A DNA stretch of 64,000 bases, from NCBI GenBank assembly GCA_900549995.1, contig URQQ01000001.1, positions 62,001-126,000 of the forward strand. The letters run 5' to 3'. The number at the start of each line of letters is the position of its first letter. The stretch's first letter is position 1. The stretch comes from an uncultured Lachnospiraceae bacterium. Lineage in GTDB: Bacteria > Bacillota > Clostridia > Lachnospirales > Lachnospiraceae. Position numbers and translations under genes: made by a program. The notes under the pieces are model-generated. The model was not told where the DNA came from and searched no databases. It saw nothing but the letters and a program-made list of their open reading frames with translations. Below are positions 7,473-16,537 of the stretch, in pieces.

Positions 7473-8726
7473 ATGGCAATGAAAATGAACGATGATACAA
7501 TAAGATGTTCATTCTGCAACAAGCCGCAGTCTCAGGTGCGTAAACTGATTGCAGGCCCGAATGGGGCGTATATCTGCGATGAGTGTATCGAAGTCTGCTC
7601 TGAAATTATTGAAGAAGAGTTCGAGTATGATGATGAGAATGCGATTGATGATATCAACCTTCTGAAACCAGAAGAAATCAAAACATTCCTGGATGATTAT
7701 GTGGTTGGGCAAAATGAAGCCAAGAAAGTGCTTTCTGTTGCGGTTTATAATCATTATAAGCGGATTATGGCGGCAAGAGATCTTGACACCGAAATACAAA
7801 AGAGCAACATACTGATGCTTGGACCGACTGGATGCGGCAAGACACTGCTTGCACAGACACTTGCAAGAATTCTGAATGTGCCGTTTGCCATTGCGGATGC
7901 TACAGCACTTACCGAGGCAGGATATGTCGGCGAAGATGTTGAGAATATTCTGTTGAAATTGATCCAGGCGGCAGATGGAGATGTGGAGCGTGCAGAGTAT
8001 GGCATTATCTACATCGATGAGATTGATAAAATTACGAGAAAATCAGAGAACCCGTCGATCACAAGGGATGTCTCGGGCGAAGGTGTCCAGCAGGCACTGT
8101 TGAAGATCGTGGAAGGAACCGTCGCTTCTGTGCCTCCGCAGGGAGGGAGGAAACACCCTCATCAGGAGCTGATTCAGATTGATACGACGAACATTCTGTT
8201 TATCTGCGGCGGAGCATTCGAGGGAATTGACAAGATTGTGGAGACACGTCTTGATAAGAAATCCATCGGATTCAATGCACAGATTGCAGAGAAGCATGAG
8301 GACAATGTCGATCGTCTTCTGAAACAGGTGCTTCCGCAGGATCTTGTGAAGTTCGGACTGATACCTGAGCTTGTAGGCCGTGTACCGGTAACGGTGTCAC
8401 TGGAAATGCTGGATCGGGAGGATTTGATCCGCATTCTGACAGAGCCGAAGAGTGCAATCGTAAAACAGTATCAGAAATTGTTAGAACTGGATGGTGTAGA
8501 TCTGGAATTTGATAAAGATGCTCTGGAAGGCGTTGCGGATATGTCGCTGGAGAGAAATACAGGAGCCAGAGGACTGCGTGCAATCATGGAAAATATCATG
8601 ATGGATACGATGTACCGTGTACCGTCTGATGATAGCATTAAAACATGCAGAATCACAAAAGAGGTTGTAAACGGAACAGGAGAGCCTGCTTATACACGAA
8701 CAGCCCTGACATCAGAAAGTGCGTAA
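7473..8726 (+). CDS. clpX: ATP-dependent Clp protease ATP-binding subunit ClpX
   Basis: AAA+ unfoldase that recognises substrates and feeds them to ClpP. The protein has 417 residues. The N-terminal C4 zinc-binding domain shows CSFCNKPQ and CDECIEVC. Walker A is GPTGCGKTLLAQ, Walker B is IIYIDEIDKI, and sensor and pore loops (GYVGEDVE) follow. The IGF-type loop that docks onto ClpP is represented by SIGFNAQ. GAGGTGAT precedes the ATG at 7473. A hairpin separates it from clpP and a terminator follows, so expression may be tuned separately from its neighbours. Confidence 0.97.
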   Translation: MAMKMNDDTIRCSFCNKPQSQVRKLIAGPNGAYICDECIEVCSEIIEEEFEYDDENAIDDINLLKPEEIKTFLDDYVVGQNEAKKVLSVAVYNHYKRIMAARDLDTEIQKSNILMLGPTGCGKTLLAQTLARILNVPFAIADATALTEAGYVGEDVENILLKLIQAADGDVERAEYGIIYIDEIDKITRKSENPSITRDVSGEGVQQALLKIVEGTVASVPPQGGRKHPHQELIQIDTTNILFICGGAFEGIDKIVETRLDKKSIGFNAQIAEKHEDNVDRLLKQVLPQDLVKFGLIPELVGRVPVTVSLEMLDREDLIRILTEPKSAIVKQYQKLLELDGVDLEFDKDALEGVADMSLERNTGARGLRAIMENIMMDTMYRVPSDDSIKTCRITKEVVNGTGEPAYTRTALTSESA

Positions 8727-8732
8727 ATATGG

Positions 8733-8766
8733 ACGGGTGCGAATGGGAAACCATGCACCCGTTTTT
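8733..8766 (+). terminator. Intrinsic terminator after clpX
   Basis: Stem ACGGGTGC (8733-8740) with GCACCCGT (8755-8762), then TTTTT. It sits inside the tig-clpP-clpX-lon group, so lon expression probably depends on read-through or a separate start. Confidence 0.7.
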
Positions 8767-8797
8767 ACATTATGAAAACGAGGAGACAGAAAAATAG

Positions 8798-11143
8798 ATG
8801 GAAGAACAAAGGATAAGCCTTCCAGCGGTGGCATTACGGGGAATGACAATTCTTCCGGAGACGGTGGTTCACTTTGATGTGAGCCGTGAAAAATCGATCA
8901 AAGCCATTCAGGAGGCCATGATAGAGGAACAGAAAATCTTTCTGGTAACGCAGAAGGACATGGATACAGAAGACCCGGCGGCAGAAGATCTCTATGAGAT
9001 GGGGACAATTGCTGTCATCAATCAGGTGATTAAGCTGCCGAAACATATTCTGCGGGTTCTTGTGACGGGAAAAAGCCGTGCAAAGCTTGCGTCAATGGAA
9101 GAGGCAGAACAATATCTCAGGGCAGAGACGGTGATTGTTGAAGATGAGAATACTGAGATTGAGGGGGAAGTGAATCAGGAAGCGATGATTCGCGGACTTC
9201 AGGAGATTTTTCTGGAATATGCGATGAGGAGCGGAAAAATCTCAAAAGAGACGGTTGCACAGATAGCGGAAATCAAAGATCTGAAAAAACTTGTCGATCA
9301 GATCGGAGCCCATCTTCCGCTGTACTATACGGAACTTCAGGAATTACTCAGTGAGCCGGATATGATGAAACGATATGAACTTTTGGCGTTTAAGCTGGTG
9401 AATGAAGTTCAGATTATGGGAATCAAAGAAGAGATTCAGACAAAAGTAAAAGAAAGAGTCGATCAGCACCAGAGAGAATACATACTGAGGGAGCAGCTGA
9501 AACTGATCCGTGAGGAACTCGGAGAGGATACGACGATTTCTGATGCAGAAGAATTCGAAAATGCGCTTGCCCAGTTAAAGGCACCGAAAGAAGTGAAAGA
9601 GAAGCTCCAAAAAGAGATCAACCGTTTCAAAAGTTCTATGAACAGCCCTGCGGAAAATGGGGTGATCAGAACTTATATAGAGACAATGCTGGAGATGCCA
9701 TGGGACAAACGGGTGCGGGACAACCATGACCTTGCATATGCGAAAAAGGTACTGGATGAGGATCATTATGGTCTGGACCAGGTAAAGGAACGCGTGCTTG
9801 AATTCCTTGCGGTCAGAACACTGACAAAGAAGGGGAACAGTCCAATCCTCTGCCTTGTTGGCCCTCCGGGAACCGGAAAGACCTCGATTGCGAAATCACT
9901 GGGCAGGGCGCTGAAGAAACCTTATGTCAGAATATCCCTCGGAGGAGTCCGGGATGAGGCAGAGATCAGGGGACACAGAAAGACTTACGTTGGAGCGATG
10001 CCCGGGCGTATTGCTGCGGCGATGAAGAGTGCAGGGGTAAAGAATCCTCTCATGCTGCTGGATGAGATTGACAAAGTCAGCAATGATTATAAAGGGGATA
10101 CATTCTCCGCGCTTCTGGAAGTGCTGGACAGTGAGCAGAATAATAAATTTGTGGATCACTACATGGAGGTTCCTCTGGATCTCTCGGAAGTGCTTTTTGT
10201 CACGACAGCCAATACCCTCCAGACGATTCCAAGGCCGCTTCTTGACCGTATGGAAGTCATCGAAGTCAGCAGCTATACGGAGAATGAAAAGCTTCACATC
10301 GCGGTAGAGCATCTGATTCCGAAACAGCTGGAGAAACACGGGCTGACGGCAGAGCAGCTGACGATCAGCAAAGGAGCAATCTGGAAAATAGCCCGTAATT
10401 ATACGAAAGAAGCCGGCGTGCGCCAGCTGGAGCGTAAAATCGGTGAAATCTGCAGAAAAACTGCCAAAGAAATGCTGGAGACAAAGAAAACAAAAGTACA
10501 GGTAACGGAACGGAATATTTCCAGGTATCTTGGCAAAGAATTATACAGATACCAGATGGCGAATCTCCTGCCTGAAGTCGGGATTGTCCGTGGACTTGCA
10601 TGGACCAGTGTGGGCGGTGATACCCTTCAGATAGAGGTAAACATTATGCCGGGCAAGGGAGAAATCATTCTGACAGGCCAGCTCGGAGATGTGATGAAAG
10701 AGTCGGCCCGTACGGGAATCAGCTATATCCGCTCCATCAGCCATGAACTTTCTATTCCGGATGATTTCTTTGAGGAACATGATATCCACATCCATATCCC
10801 GGAAGGAGCAGTGCCGAAAGATGGACCATCTGCAGGGATTACAATGGCAACAGCGATGCTGTCGGCTGTGACACAGCGCAAAGTGCGGGCAGATCTTGCG
10901 ATGACTGGTGAGATTACACTCCGCGGACGTGTACTGCCGATCGGAGGACTGAAGGAGAAACTGCTTGCTGCCAAGAATGCGGGAATTAAGACGGTTCTTA
11001 TACCGGCGGAAAATAAAAGAGATGTGGAAGAATTATCTTCTGAGATTACGAAGGGGCTTGAGATTCTTCCGGTAGAACGCATGTCTCAGGTACTGGAAAA
11101 GGCGTTGGTATCTGAGGAAGGTAAAGAAGAGGATCATGAATAG
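8798..11143 (+). CDS. lon: ATP-dependent protease Lon
   Basis: Cytoplasmic AAA+ serine protease that degrades misfolded and regulatory proteins. The 781-residue length is typical of LonA. The N-terminal substrate domain starts LPAVALRGMTILPE. Walker A is GPPGTGKTSIAKS and Walker B is LMLLDEIDKV. The protease domain has the Ser-Lys dyad: Ser678 in PKDGPSAGITM and Lys721 in GGLKEK. It starts after the terminator at 8733-8766 with GAGGAGACAG before the ATG. The glycosyltransferase gene begins 3 nt after its stop. Confidence 0.97.
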   Translation: MEEQRISLPAVALRGMTILPETVVHFDVSREKSIKAIQEAMIEEQKIFLVTQKDMDTEDPAAEDLYEMGTIAVINQVIKLPKHILRVLVTGKSRAKLASMEEAEQYLRAETVIVEDENTEIEGEVNQEAMIRGLQEIFLEYAMRSGKISKETVAQIAEIKDLKKLVDQIGAHLPLYYTELQELLSEPDMMKRYELLAFKLVNEVQIMGIKEEIQTKVKERVDQHQREYILREQLKLIREELGEDTTISDAEEFENALAQLKAPKEVKEKLQKEINRFKSSMNSPAENGVIRTYIETMLEMPWDKRVRDNHDLAYAKKVLDEDHYGLDQVKERVLEFLAVRTLTKKGNSPILCLVGPPGTGKTSIAKSLGRALKKPYVRISLGGVRDEAEIRGHRKTYVGAMPGRIAAAMKSAGVKNPLMLLDEIDKVSNDYKGDTFSALLEVLDSEQNNKFVDHYMEVPLDLSEVLFVTTANTLQTIPRPLLDRMEVIEVSSYTENEKLHIAVEHLIPKQLEKHGLTAEQLTISKGAIWKIARNYTKEAGVRQLERKIGEICRKTAKEMLETKKTKVQVTERNISRYLGKELYRYQMANLLPEVGIVRGLAWTSVGGDTLQIEVNIMPGKGEIILTGQLGDVMKESARTGISYIRSISHELSIPDDFFEEHDIHIHIPEGAVPKDGPSAGITMATAMLSAVTQRKVRADLAMTGEITLRGRVLPIGGLKEKLLAAKNAGIKTVLIPAENKRDVEELSSEITKGLEILPVERMSQVLEKALVSEEGKEEDHE

Positions 11144-11146
11144 AAA

Positions 11147-12751
11147 ATGAAGAATGGACAGTTAAAAGAGATCGGCCTGGAAGAACTTCCTTCCTGGGAG
11201 GGAATGGAGCCGGAGAATGTCAGTGAGATATGGAGACAGTTTGATGATGTACTGCCAAAAGAGGCAAGACAGCAGAATCCGAAGGAAAGTTTCCGGGTGA
11301 TCAAAGCATGGACAGGGATATGCCGGATGGAACAGGAGCAATATCTTTATAGCCTGATTGATGGTTCCTGTACAAAACCTGTGCTTTTGATCTGCTGTGA
11401 CCTGTGGGTAGTCGGCGGTATTGAGCGGGTGATGGTAAAACTGATTGAACATTTTTCCAGGGAATATCAGATTGTTCTTTTGTCGCTTGAAACGAAAGAG
11501 CAGGGCTATCTGGTCAGTGAGGAGGCGGCTTCTGTAAAGCTGACGCCTCAGTTTGTAATGCCGGATGCACTGAGAGCGGCAATTTTGGCAAAGCTGTTAA
11601 ATACGGATATTTTTCTGGGGAATGCCAACCAGTCGGCAGAGTTTCTGCCGGTATACGAATGTCTGAAGCTGCTGAATATAAAATCGGTGATGATGAATCA
11701 CTGTCATTATCTTTATCCATATCACTGGGAATGTTTTTTGTCAAAGGCGATGAAGATCAGAAAAGATGCGGTGCAGTCTGCCGATGTGGTGCTGTTTTTG
11801 ACCGGTATATCTGCGGCTCTTTGTACACTGAATGGACGGAGGGCAGGGGTGATGCCCAATCCCAATACATTTGAGGTGCCTGCAGATACGAAAAAGCCGG
11901 CTCTCAGGGGAAAGAATATCGTGGCGGTAGGCCGGTTTCAGGATCCGGTGAAACGGGTGGATAAGATTTTAGAAACCTTTGCCGGTGTTTATCGGAAAGA
12001 TCCGGAAGCAAAATTGACACTTGTGGGAAAATATGATCCTTCGGTCTGCTGTGATGAATCCAGAGGAAAAAGTGTGGGATGCCTTCTGGAAGAACTAAAA
12101 CTCCCGCCGGAGGCAGTTGTGTTTGCCGGAGAAACCATCCATGTGGAGGAATACTACCGTGATGCCCGTGTACTTCTTTTTGCTTCTGAGTGTGAAGGCT
12201 TTGGTCTGGTACTCAATGAAGCAGCGGCATTTGGAATCCCGGCAGTGGCTTACTACTACTCTGGAATTGAGGACATCATCACCGATGGGCAGAATGGTTT
12301 TATCGTGGAAAAAGAACAGACCGGCCGTGCGGCAGAGAAGACGGCACTTCTGCTTGAAGACGATGAACTGTTCTGCAAAATGAGTCAAAATGCTGTTTCG
12401 ATGGCGGAGAGATTCACAGAAGAAAAAGTATTCGGGAAATGGGAAGAGGTATTTCGTATCTTAAGATCTGCTCCGGGTACACGCAGGGAGCTGGAAGAAA
12501 AATTAACAGACGCAGAAATTTTAAAAGATCTGAAATTTCCGGAGGAGACACTGTTTCACTGTATCAGAGAATACGGTGCATGTACCGCCGGGATGACAGA
12601 GAGAATCTGCAGATGTGACGATCTGCTTGAACTTTTACATGCACAGTATGTAAGTGTACAGGCGGAAAATGAAGAACTGAGAGCAAAACTTGGGCAGCAG
12701 AACGAAGGGACCGGCAGCAGGATCGCCGGATTTTTCCGGAGGAGACTGTAA
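11147..12751 (+). CDS. GT4-type glycosyltransferase inserted between lon and engB
   Basis: A 534-residue protein. The middle is a GT-B fold glycosyltransferase: an acceptor-side domain opening PVLLICCDLWVVGGIERVM (about residues 84-102), an inter-domain strand NIVAVGRFQDPVKRVD, and the nucleotide-sugar site ECEGFGLVLNEAAAFGIPAVA with the E-x7-E pattern of GT4 enzymes. The first 80 residues (EIGLEELPSWEG, QEQYLYSLIDGS) and the C-terminal 110 residues, ending in a coiled-coil-like segment and a basic tail (GFFRRRL), are not recognised. It probably transfers a sugar to a cell-surface or lipid acceptor; donor and acceptor are unknown. It starts 3 nt after lon with only a weak ribosome site inside lon, suggesting coupling. 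A sugar enzyme in a proteostasis operon is unexpected. Confidence 0.8.
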   Translation: MKNGQLKEIGLEELPSWEGMEPENVSEIWRQFDDVLPKEARQQNPKESFRVIKAWTGICRMEQEQYLYSLIDGSCTKPVLLICCDLWVVGGIERVMVKLIEHFSREYQIVLLSLETKEQGYLVSEEAASVKLTPQFVMPDALRAAILAKLLNTDIFLGNANQSAEFLPVYECLKLLNIKSVMMNHCHYLYPYHWECFLSKAMKIRKDAVQSADVVLFLTGISAALCTLNGRRAGVMPNPNTFEVPADTKKPALRGKNIVAVGRFQDPVKRVDKILETFAGVYRKDPEAKLTLVGKYDPSVCCDESRGKSVGCLLEELKLPPEAVVFAGETIHVEEYYRDARVLLFASECEGFGLVLNEAAAFGIPAVAYYYSGIEDIITDGQNGFIVEKEQTGRAAEKTALLLEDDELFCKMSQNAVSMAERFTEEKVFGKWEEVFRILRSAPGTRRELEEKLTDAEILKDLKFPEETLFHCIREYGACTAGMTERICRCDDLLELLHAQYVSVQAENEELRAKLGQQNEGTGSRIAGFFRRRL

Positions 12752-12787
12752 AGCCTTTGTATGTAAAAGAGTACAGAAGGAGAAACT

Positions 12788-13390
12788 ATGGTTATTCGAA
12801 ACTTAAGTCTGGAGACCGTGTGCGGAATCACAAGCAAACTTCCTGAGAATCAGCTGCCGGAGGTGGCATTTGCGGGCAAATCAAATGTCGGCAAGTCCTC
12901 TCTGATCAATGGTCTGGTAAACAGGAAATCCTTTGCAAGAACGTCTGCGACACCGGGAAAAACCCAGACAATCAATTTTTATAATGTAAATGAGGAATTG
13001 TATCTTGTTGACCTGCCCGGCTATGGATATGCGAAAGTGTCGGAAAAAGAAAAAGAGCAGTGGGGCCATCTGATTGAGCGGTATCTCAACGGTTCGGAAA
13101 AATTGAAGGCGGTATTTCTGCTCATTGACATCCGTCATGACCCTTCGGCAAATGATAAGATGATGTATGACTGGATTGTGCATCAGGGATATCAGCCGAT
13201 TATTATCGCGACAAAGCTGGATAAGCTGAAGAGAAGCCAGGTGGCAAAACATGTGAAAATGGTCAGGCAGGGACTGAATCTTCTGCCGGGCACGACGGTG
13301 ATACCGTTCTCATCAGTGACGAAACAGGGAAAGGATGAGATCTGGGATCTGATAGAGACACAGTTCCTCGAAAAGGAAGAGGTGGAGTAG
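12788..13390 (+). CDS. engB: Ribosome biogenesis GTPase EngB (YihA/YsxC)
   Basis: Essential GTPase that acts in assembly of the large ribosomal subunit. The protein has 200 residues. The G1 loop is GKSNVGKSS, the G2 region is SATPGKTQTINFY, G3 is DLPGYGYAKV and G4 is ATKLDKL; G5 is FSSVTKQG. The C-terminus is the usual length. AGAAGGAG precedes the ATG. Linkage to lon matches the lon-engB order known in Bacillus and relatives, but here a glycosyltransferase gene separates them. The permease gene follows after 1 nt. Confidence 0.96.
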   Translation: MVIRNLSLETVCGITSKLPENQLPEVAFAGKSNVGKSSLINGLVNRKSFARTSATPGKTQTINFYNVNEELYLVDLPGYGYAKVSEKEKEQWGHLIERYLNGSEKLKAVFLLIDIRHDPSANDKMMYDWIVHQGYQPIIIATKLDKLKRSQVAKHVKMVRQGLNLLPGTTVIPFSSVTKQGKDEIWDLIETQFLEKEEVE

Positions 13391-13391
13391 A

Positions 13392-14528
13392 ATGGAGTTA
13401 CCTGCAAGGGATCAAAGACCATACTGGAAGGTGGCAGTGAGCCTGGCATTCAGCCTGGCTGGCACGGTCATTTTTATCGTTGCCGGTTTTAAGCTGCTTT
13501 GGTATTTTATGCCCTTTGTGATTGGCTGGTTTATATCGTTTATAGCATATCCGCTCGTATGCTGGCTGGAAAAAAGGCTGAAAATTGTGAAAAAGCTTGG
13601 TTCTATGCTGATCATAGTCGTGGTTCTGGCAGGGATCATAGTTGCGGTTTATTTTGGAGGCAGCAGGCTGATGTATGAGATCAAGGAGCTGATGAAAGAT
13701 TTCCCGGATATGTACACGCAGCTGGAAGATGGACTTTCACAGATTGGGAAAAATCTGCAGGGAGTATTTAAAATCCTTCCGGAGGGGATACAGGCCGGAT
13801 GGAACGCCATGGTTCTGAATCTGGATCAGACGATGGGGAAAATGATCTCCAGAATGGGGGATCCTGCAGTCACTGCGGCAGGTAATTTTGTGAAGACACT
13901 CCCGGGAATTCTGATCGCGGTCATTGTAGCTGTGATTTCGGCGTATTTTTTTATTGCGCAGAGGGAGCAGGTGATTGACTGGGCAAAGGGGATTACTCCA
14001 GAGCCGGTTCAGAGAAGGATGACGATGGTAATTGACAATCTGAAAATTGCTGTCGGAGGATATTTTAAGGCGCAGTTTAAAATTATGCTTGTTGTTTTTC
14101 TGATCCTGCTTGTCGGGTTTGAGGTTTTGAGCATTAATTATGCAGTTCTTCTTGGGATTCTGATTGCGTTCCTTGATTTCCTGCCGTTCTTTGGAACCGG
14201 GACAGCCCTGATACCCTGGGCGTTGTATAAATTCTTAATCGGGAATTACAGAATGACAATTGCATTGCTTGTGCTCTACGCAGTGACACAGGTTATCCGG
14301 CAGTTAATCCAGCCGAAACTGATCGGAGATGATGTGGGACTCAATCCGCTTGCGACACTTGTGTTTCTTTATGTGGGATATAAATTCGGAAGCCTGCTTG
14401 GCATGATCTTTGCTGTTCCCATTGGAATGATTGTGATCAATATGTATAAAGCAGGTGCATTTGACTATATTCTGGATGATGTTAAGACGTTGGCATATGG
14501 CATTTTGAGCCTGCGTGAACAGCGGTGA
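13392..14528 (+). CDS. AI-2E family transporter (YdiK/PerM-like permease)
   Basis: A 378-residue integral membrane protein of the AI-2 exporter superfamily. Two N-terminal membrane segments (around VAVSLAFSLAGTVIFIVAGF and LLWYFMPFVIGWFISFIAY) are followed by a third (GSMLIIVVVLAGIIVAVYF) and a soluble segment (about 90-180). Several more helices follow, with the family pattern LIAFLDFLPFFGTGTALIPWAL and a C-terminal LIQPKLIGDDVGLNPLATL. Members have been linked to export of signalling molecules or to Na+/H+ exchange; the substrate here is unknown. Its ATG is 1 nt past the engB stop, so it is coupled to engB. Confidence 0.9.
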   Translation: MELPARDQRPYWKVAVSLAFSLAGTVIFIVAGFKLLWYFMPFVIGWFISFIAYPLVCWLEKRLKIVKKLGSMLIIVVVLAGIIVAVYFGGSRLMYEIKELMKDFPDMYTQLEDGLSQIGKNLQGVFKILPEGIQAGWNAMVLNLDQTMGKMISRMGDPAVTAAGNFVKTLPGILIAVIVAVISAYFFIAQREQVIDWAKGITPEPVQRRMTMVIDNLKIAVGGYFKAQFKIMLVVFLILLVGFEVLSINYAVLLGILIAFLDFLPFFGTGTALIPWALYKFLIGNYRMTIALLVLYAVTQVIRQLIQPKLIGDDVGLNPLATLVFLYVGYKFGSLLGMIFAVPIGMIVINMYKAGAFDYILDDVKTLAYGILSLREQR

Positions 14529-14567
14529 TACCATTAACGGTGAAAAAGTGCAGTTTAGGTGGAAATA

Positions 14568-14597
14568 TTGACATGCCTGAAATGAAAGGACTATAAT
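14568..14597 (+). promoter_or_regulatory. Sigma-A promoter of the LCP-sortase operon
   Basis: TTGACA (14568-14573), 18-nt spacer, TATAAT (14592-14597): both boxes match consensus. The ATG of the LCP gene is about 22 nt downstream, so the leader is very short. Confidence 0.75.
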
Positions 14598-14618
14598 GAG
14601 TGCATGGGAGAGTAAAGA

Positions 14619-15686
14619 ATGCGCCGTAGAAGAAAAAGATCAGGAAAAAGAAAAATAAAAGTATGGAAAAAAGTGGTTCTGATACTGACTGTTTTGATTT
14701 TTGTACTGGCAGGCAGCCTTTTTACTGCATTTTTAGTCCTGCACTGGCAGGGTGAAAAAAGTCTGAAAACAGTACCTGCGGACAGTAAGAGTGCAAAAGA
14801 AGCGAAAGAAACCGAATACATCCGTTATAATGGAAAAAAGTATCATTATAGGGAGGATATCATTAATATTCTATGCATTGGGGTGGATAAAGACATTCCG
14901 ATGGAGGAGAAGCGGGATACAGGGAGCCTGGGCCTTGCGGATGCCATTTTGCTCGTGAGTCTGGATACAAAGCAGAACACGATGAAAATTATTGCGGTGC
15001 CCAGAGATTCCATGGTGCCTGTCAAGGTGATGGATCCTGCAGGAAAATACGTAAGGACGGATACGAAGCAGCTGGCTTATCAGTACGCCTATGGCACAAC
15101 TGCCGCCCAGAGCAGCAGCCTGACGGTGGAAGCGGTGTCGAAACTTTTATATAAGATACCGATCCAGAGATATTGTTCGATTAATTTTCAGGCGCTTCCG
15201 AAGATGAATGATGCGGTCGGAGGCGTTGACGTGAACGTGCTTGAGGATATGACATGGTATGATCCTGTATTTGTCTATGGCAATACCGTGCATTTGTCAG
15301 GAAATCTTGCGCTTGATTATGTGCGTCAAAGGGACGAGAATGTTGAGGGAAGCAATCTTTTGCGGATCGAAAGACAGAAACAATATATTACTGCATTTAT
15401 GGACAGGGCAAGAACGGTTCTTGCCGGAGATTTGACGCTGCCGGTAACACTGTACAATCAGCTTCAGCCTGATATGTGTACGGACATCAAGGTGGAAGAT
15501 ATTACATATCTTGCGTCCGAGGTGCTCAAGACCAGTCTGACCGGGGATGATATGGTGATGGTTCCCGGGGATGTGGTGATGGGAGAGCAGTATGAAGAAT
15601 ATCATGTGCAGGAGGATAACCTGAAAAATCTTGTTATCAGCACATTTTATGAGGAAGTAACGGGCAGTGAGGGAGGCAGCAGATGA
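14619..15686 (+). CDS. LytR-CpsA-Psr (LCP) family cell-wall glycopolymer ligase
   Basis: LCP proteins transfer undecaprenyl-linked glycopolymers such as teichoic acids or capsule to peptidoglycan outside the membrane. The protein has 355 residues. A basic N-terminus and one membrane segment (VVLILTVLIFVLAGSLFTAFL, residues about 18-38) are followed by the LCP core. Its hallmarks are LCIGVDKD, GLADAILLVSLD, IIAVPRDSMV (catalytic-site Arg/Asp), GVDVNV and LDYVRQRDENVEGSNLLRIERQ. The family's pyrophosphate-lipid pocket residues appear present. The stop overlaps the start of the sortase gene (ATGA), so translation is coupled. The strong promoter just upstream makes this the operon's first gene. 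Confidence 0.9.
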   Translation: MRRRRKRSGKRKIKVWKKVVLILTVLIFVLAGSLFTAFLVLHWQGEKSLKTVPADSKSAKEAKETEYIRYNGKKYHYREDIINILCIGVDKDIPMEEKRDTGSLGLADAILLVSLDTKQNTMKIIAVPRDSMVPVKVMDPAGKYVRTDTKQLAYQYAYGTTAAQSSSLTVEAVSKLLYKIPIQRYCSINFQALPKMNDAVGGVDVNVLEDMTWYDPVFVYGNTVHLSGNLALDYVRQRDENVEGSNLLRIERQKQYITAFMDRARTVLAGDLTLPVTLYNQLQPDMCTDIKVEDITYLASEVLKTSLTGDDMVMVPGDVVMGEQYEEYHVQEDNLKNLVISTFYEEVTGSEGGSR

Positions 15687-16447
15687 AAATGTTTGGTTTG
15701 AAGAGAAACACCGTATGGATCACTGCGGTGTTATGCGTGATTTTGATGGCAGGGTGCGGCAATGCCGGGAAAGAGAAAAAAGAAGAGACGAAAGCAGATC
15801 CGGCAAAACAGGAAGAAACATACAAAAAGCTGCAGGAGTCCGCAGTTTCAGAGTCAGAAGACCCGATGACAAATCAAGTTGATTTTGAGGAACTTAAAAA
15901 GTCCAACCCGGATATTTATGCGTGGATTTATATTCCGGGGACAAACATTAATTATCCTATCCTTCAAAGTGAGACGGAGGATGATGAATATTATCTGAAT
16001 ACGACGATGGATAAAAAGGAAGGACTGCCGGGATCGGTATATACGGAAAAATATAACAGAAAAGACTTTGAAGATCCTGTGACTGTCATTTACGGACATA
16101 CACTGAAAGCCGGGACGATGTTCAGCCAGCTTGCCAATTATACAGACCGGGCTTTCTTTGACCAGAACCCATATGTTTATATCTATCAGCAGGGACAGAC
16201 GTTGAAGTATCAGATTTTTTCTGCGGTCGCATTTGACGACAGATACCTTTTGGGAAATTACAATTTTGATATTGCGGAAGATTTTGAAGAATACATAGAA
16301 GAGTTAAACAGCAGCCTGGACGGGAATGTGAATCCGCAGGCAGCGGTCAATCCACAGAGCAAGGTCATTACGCTGTCCACGTGTATTGATGAATTTCCGG
16401 AGCAGAGATGGCTTGTAAACGCCGTTCTTCTGGAAAAGCAACAGTAG
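15683..16447 (+). CDS. Class B-type sortase with a lipoprotein signal
   Basis: A 254-residue transpeptidase that joins proteins bearing an LPxTG-like motif to the cell wall. The catalytic residues are His139 (VIYGHTLKAG), Cys234 (TLSTC) and Arg242 (EQRW), in the sortase B arrangement with the extra helix segment (DIAEDFEEYIEELNSSLDG). The N-terminus is unusual: AVLCVILMAGCG forms a lipobox with the cysteine at residue 25, followed by a charged linker, so the enzyme is probably lipid-anchored rather than held by a membrane helix. The lipobox reading is inferred; the same stretch could act as an uncleaved anchor. It overlaps the LCP gene by 4 nt and is followed by a protein ending in SPKTGE. 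Confidence 0.85.
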   Translation: MKMFGLKRNTVWITAVLCVILMAGCGNAGKEKKEETKADPAKQEETYKKLQESAVSESEDPMTNQVDFEELKKSNPDIYAWIYIPGTNINYPILQSETEDDEYYLNTTMDKKEGLPGSVYTEKYNRKDFEDPVTVIYGHTLKAGTMFSQLANYTDRAFFDQNPYVYIYQQGQTLKYQIFSAVAFDDRYLLGNYNFDIAEDFEEYIEELNSSLDGNVNPQAAVNPQSKVITLSTCIDEFPEQRWLVNAVLLEKQQ

Positions 16448-16537
16448 ATATTAAGATACTGATGCCCTGTTCTGGGCGGAGCGGTATTTTAGTATAAATC
16501 ACACAAAGTAACCAAAACCGTGAGGAGGAGAAAGATC

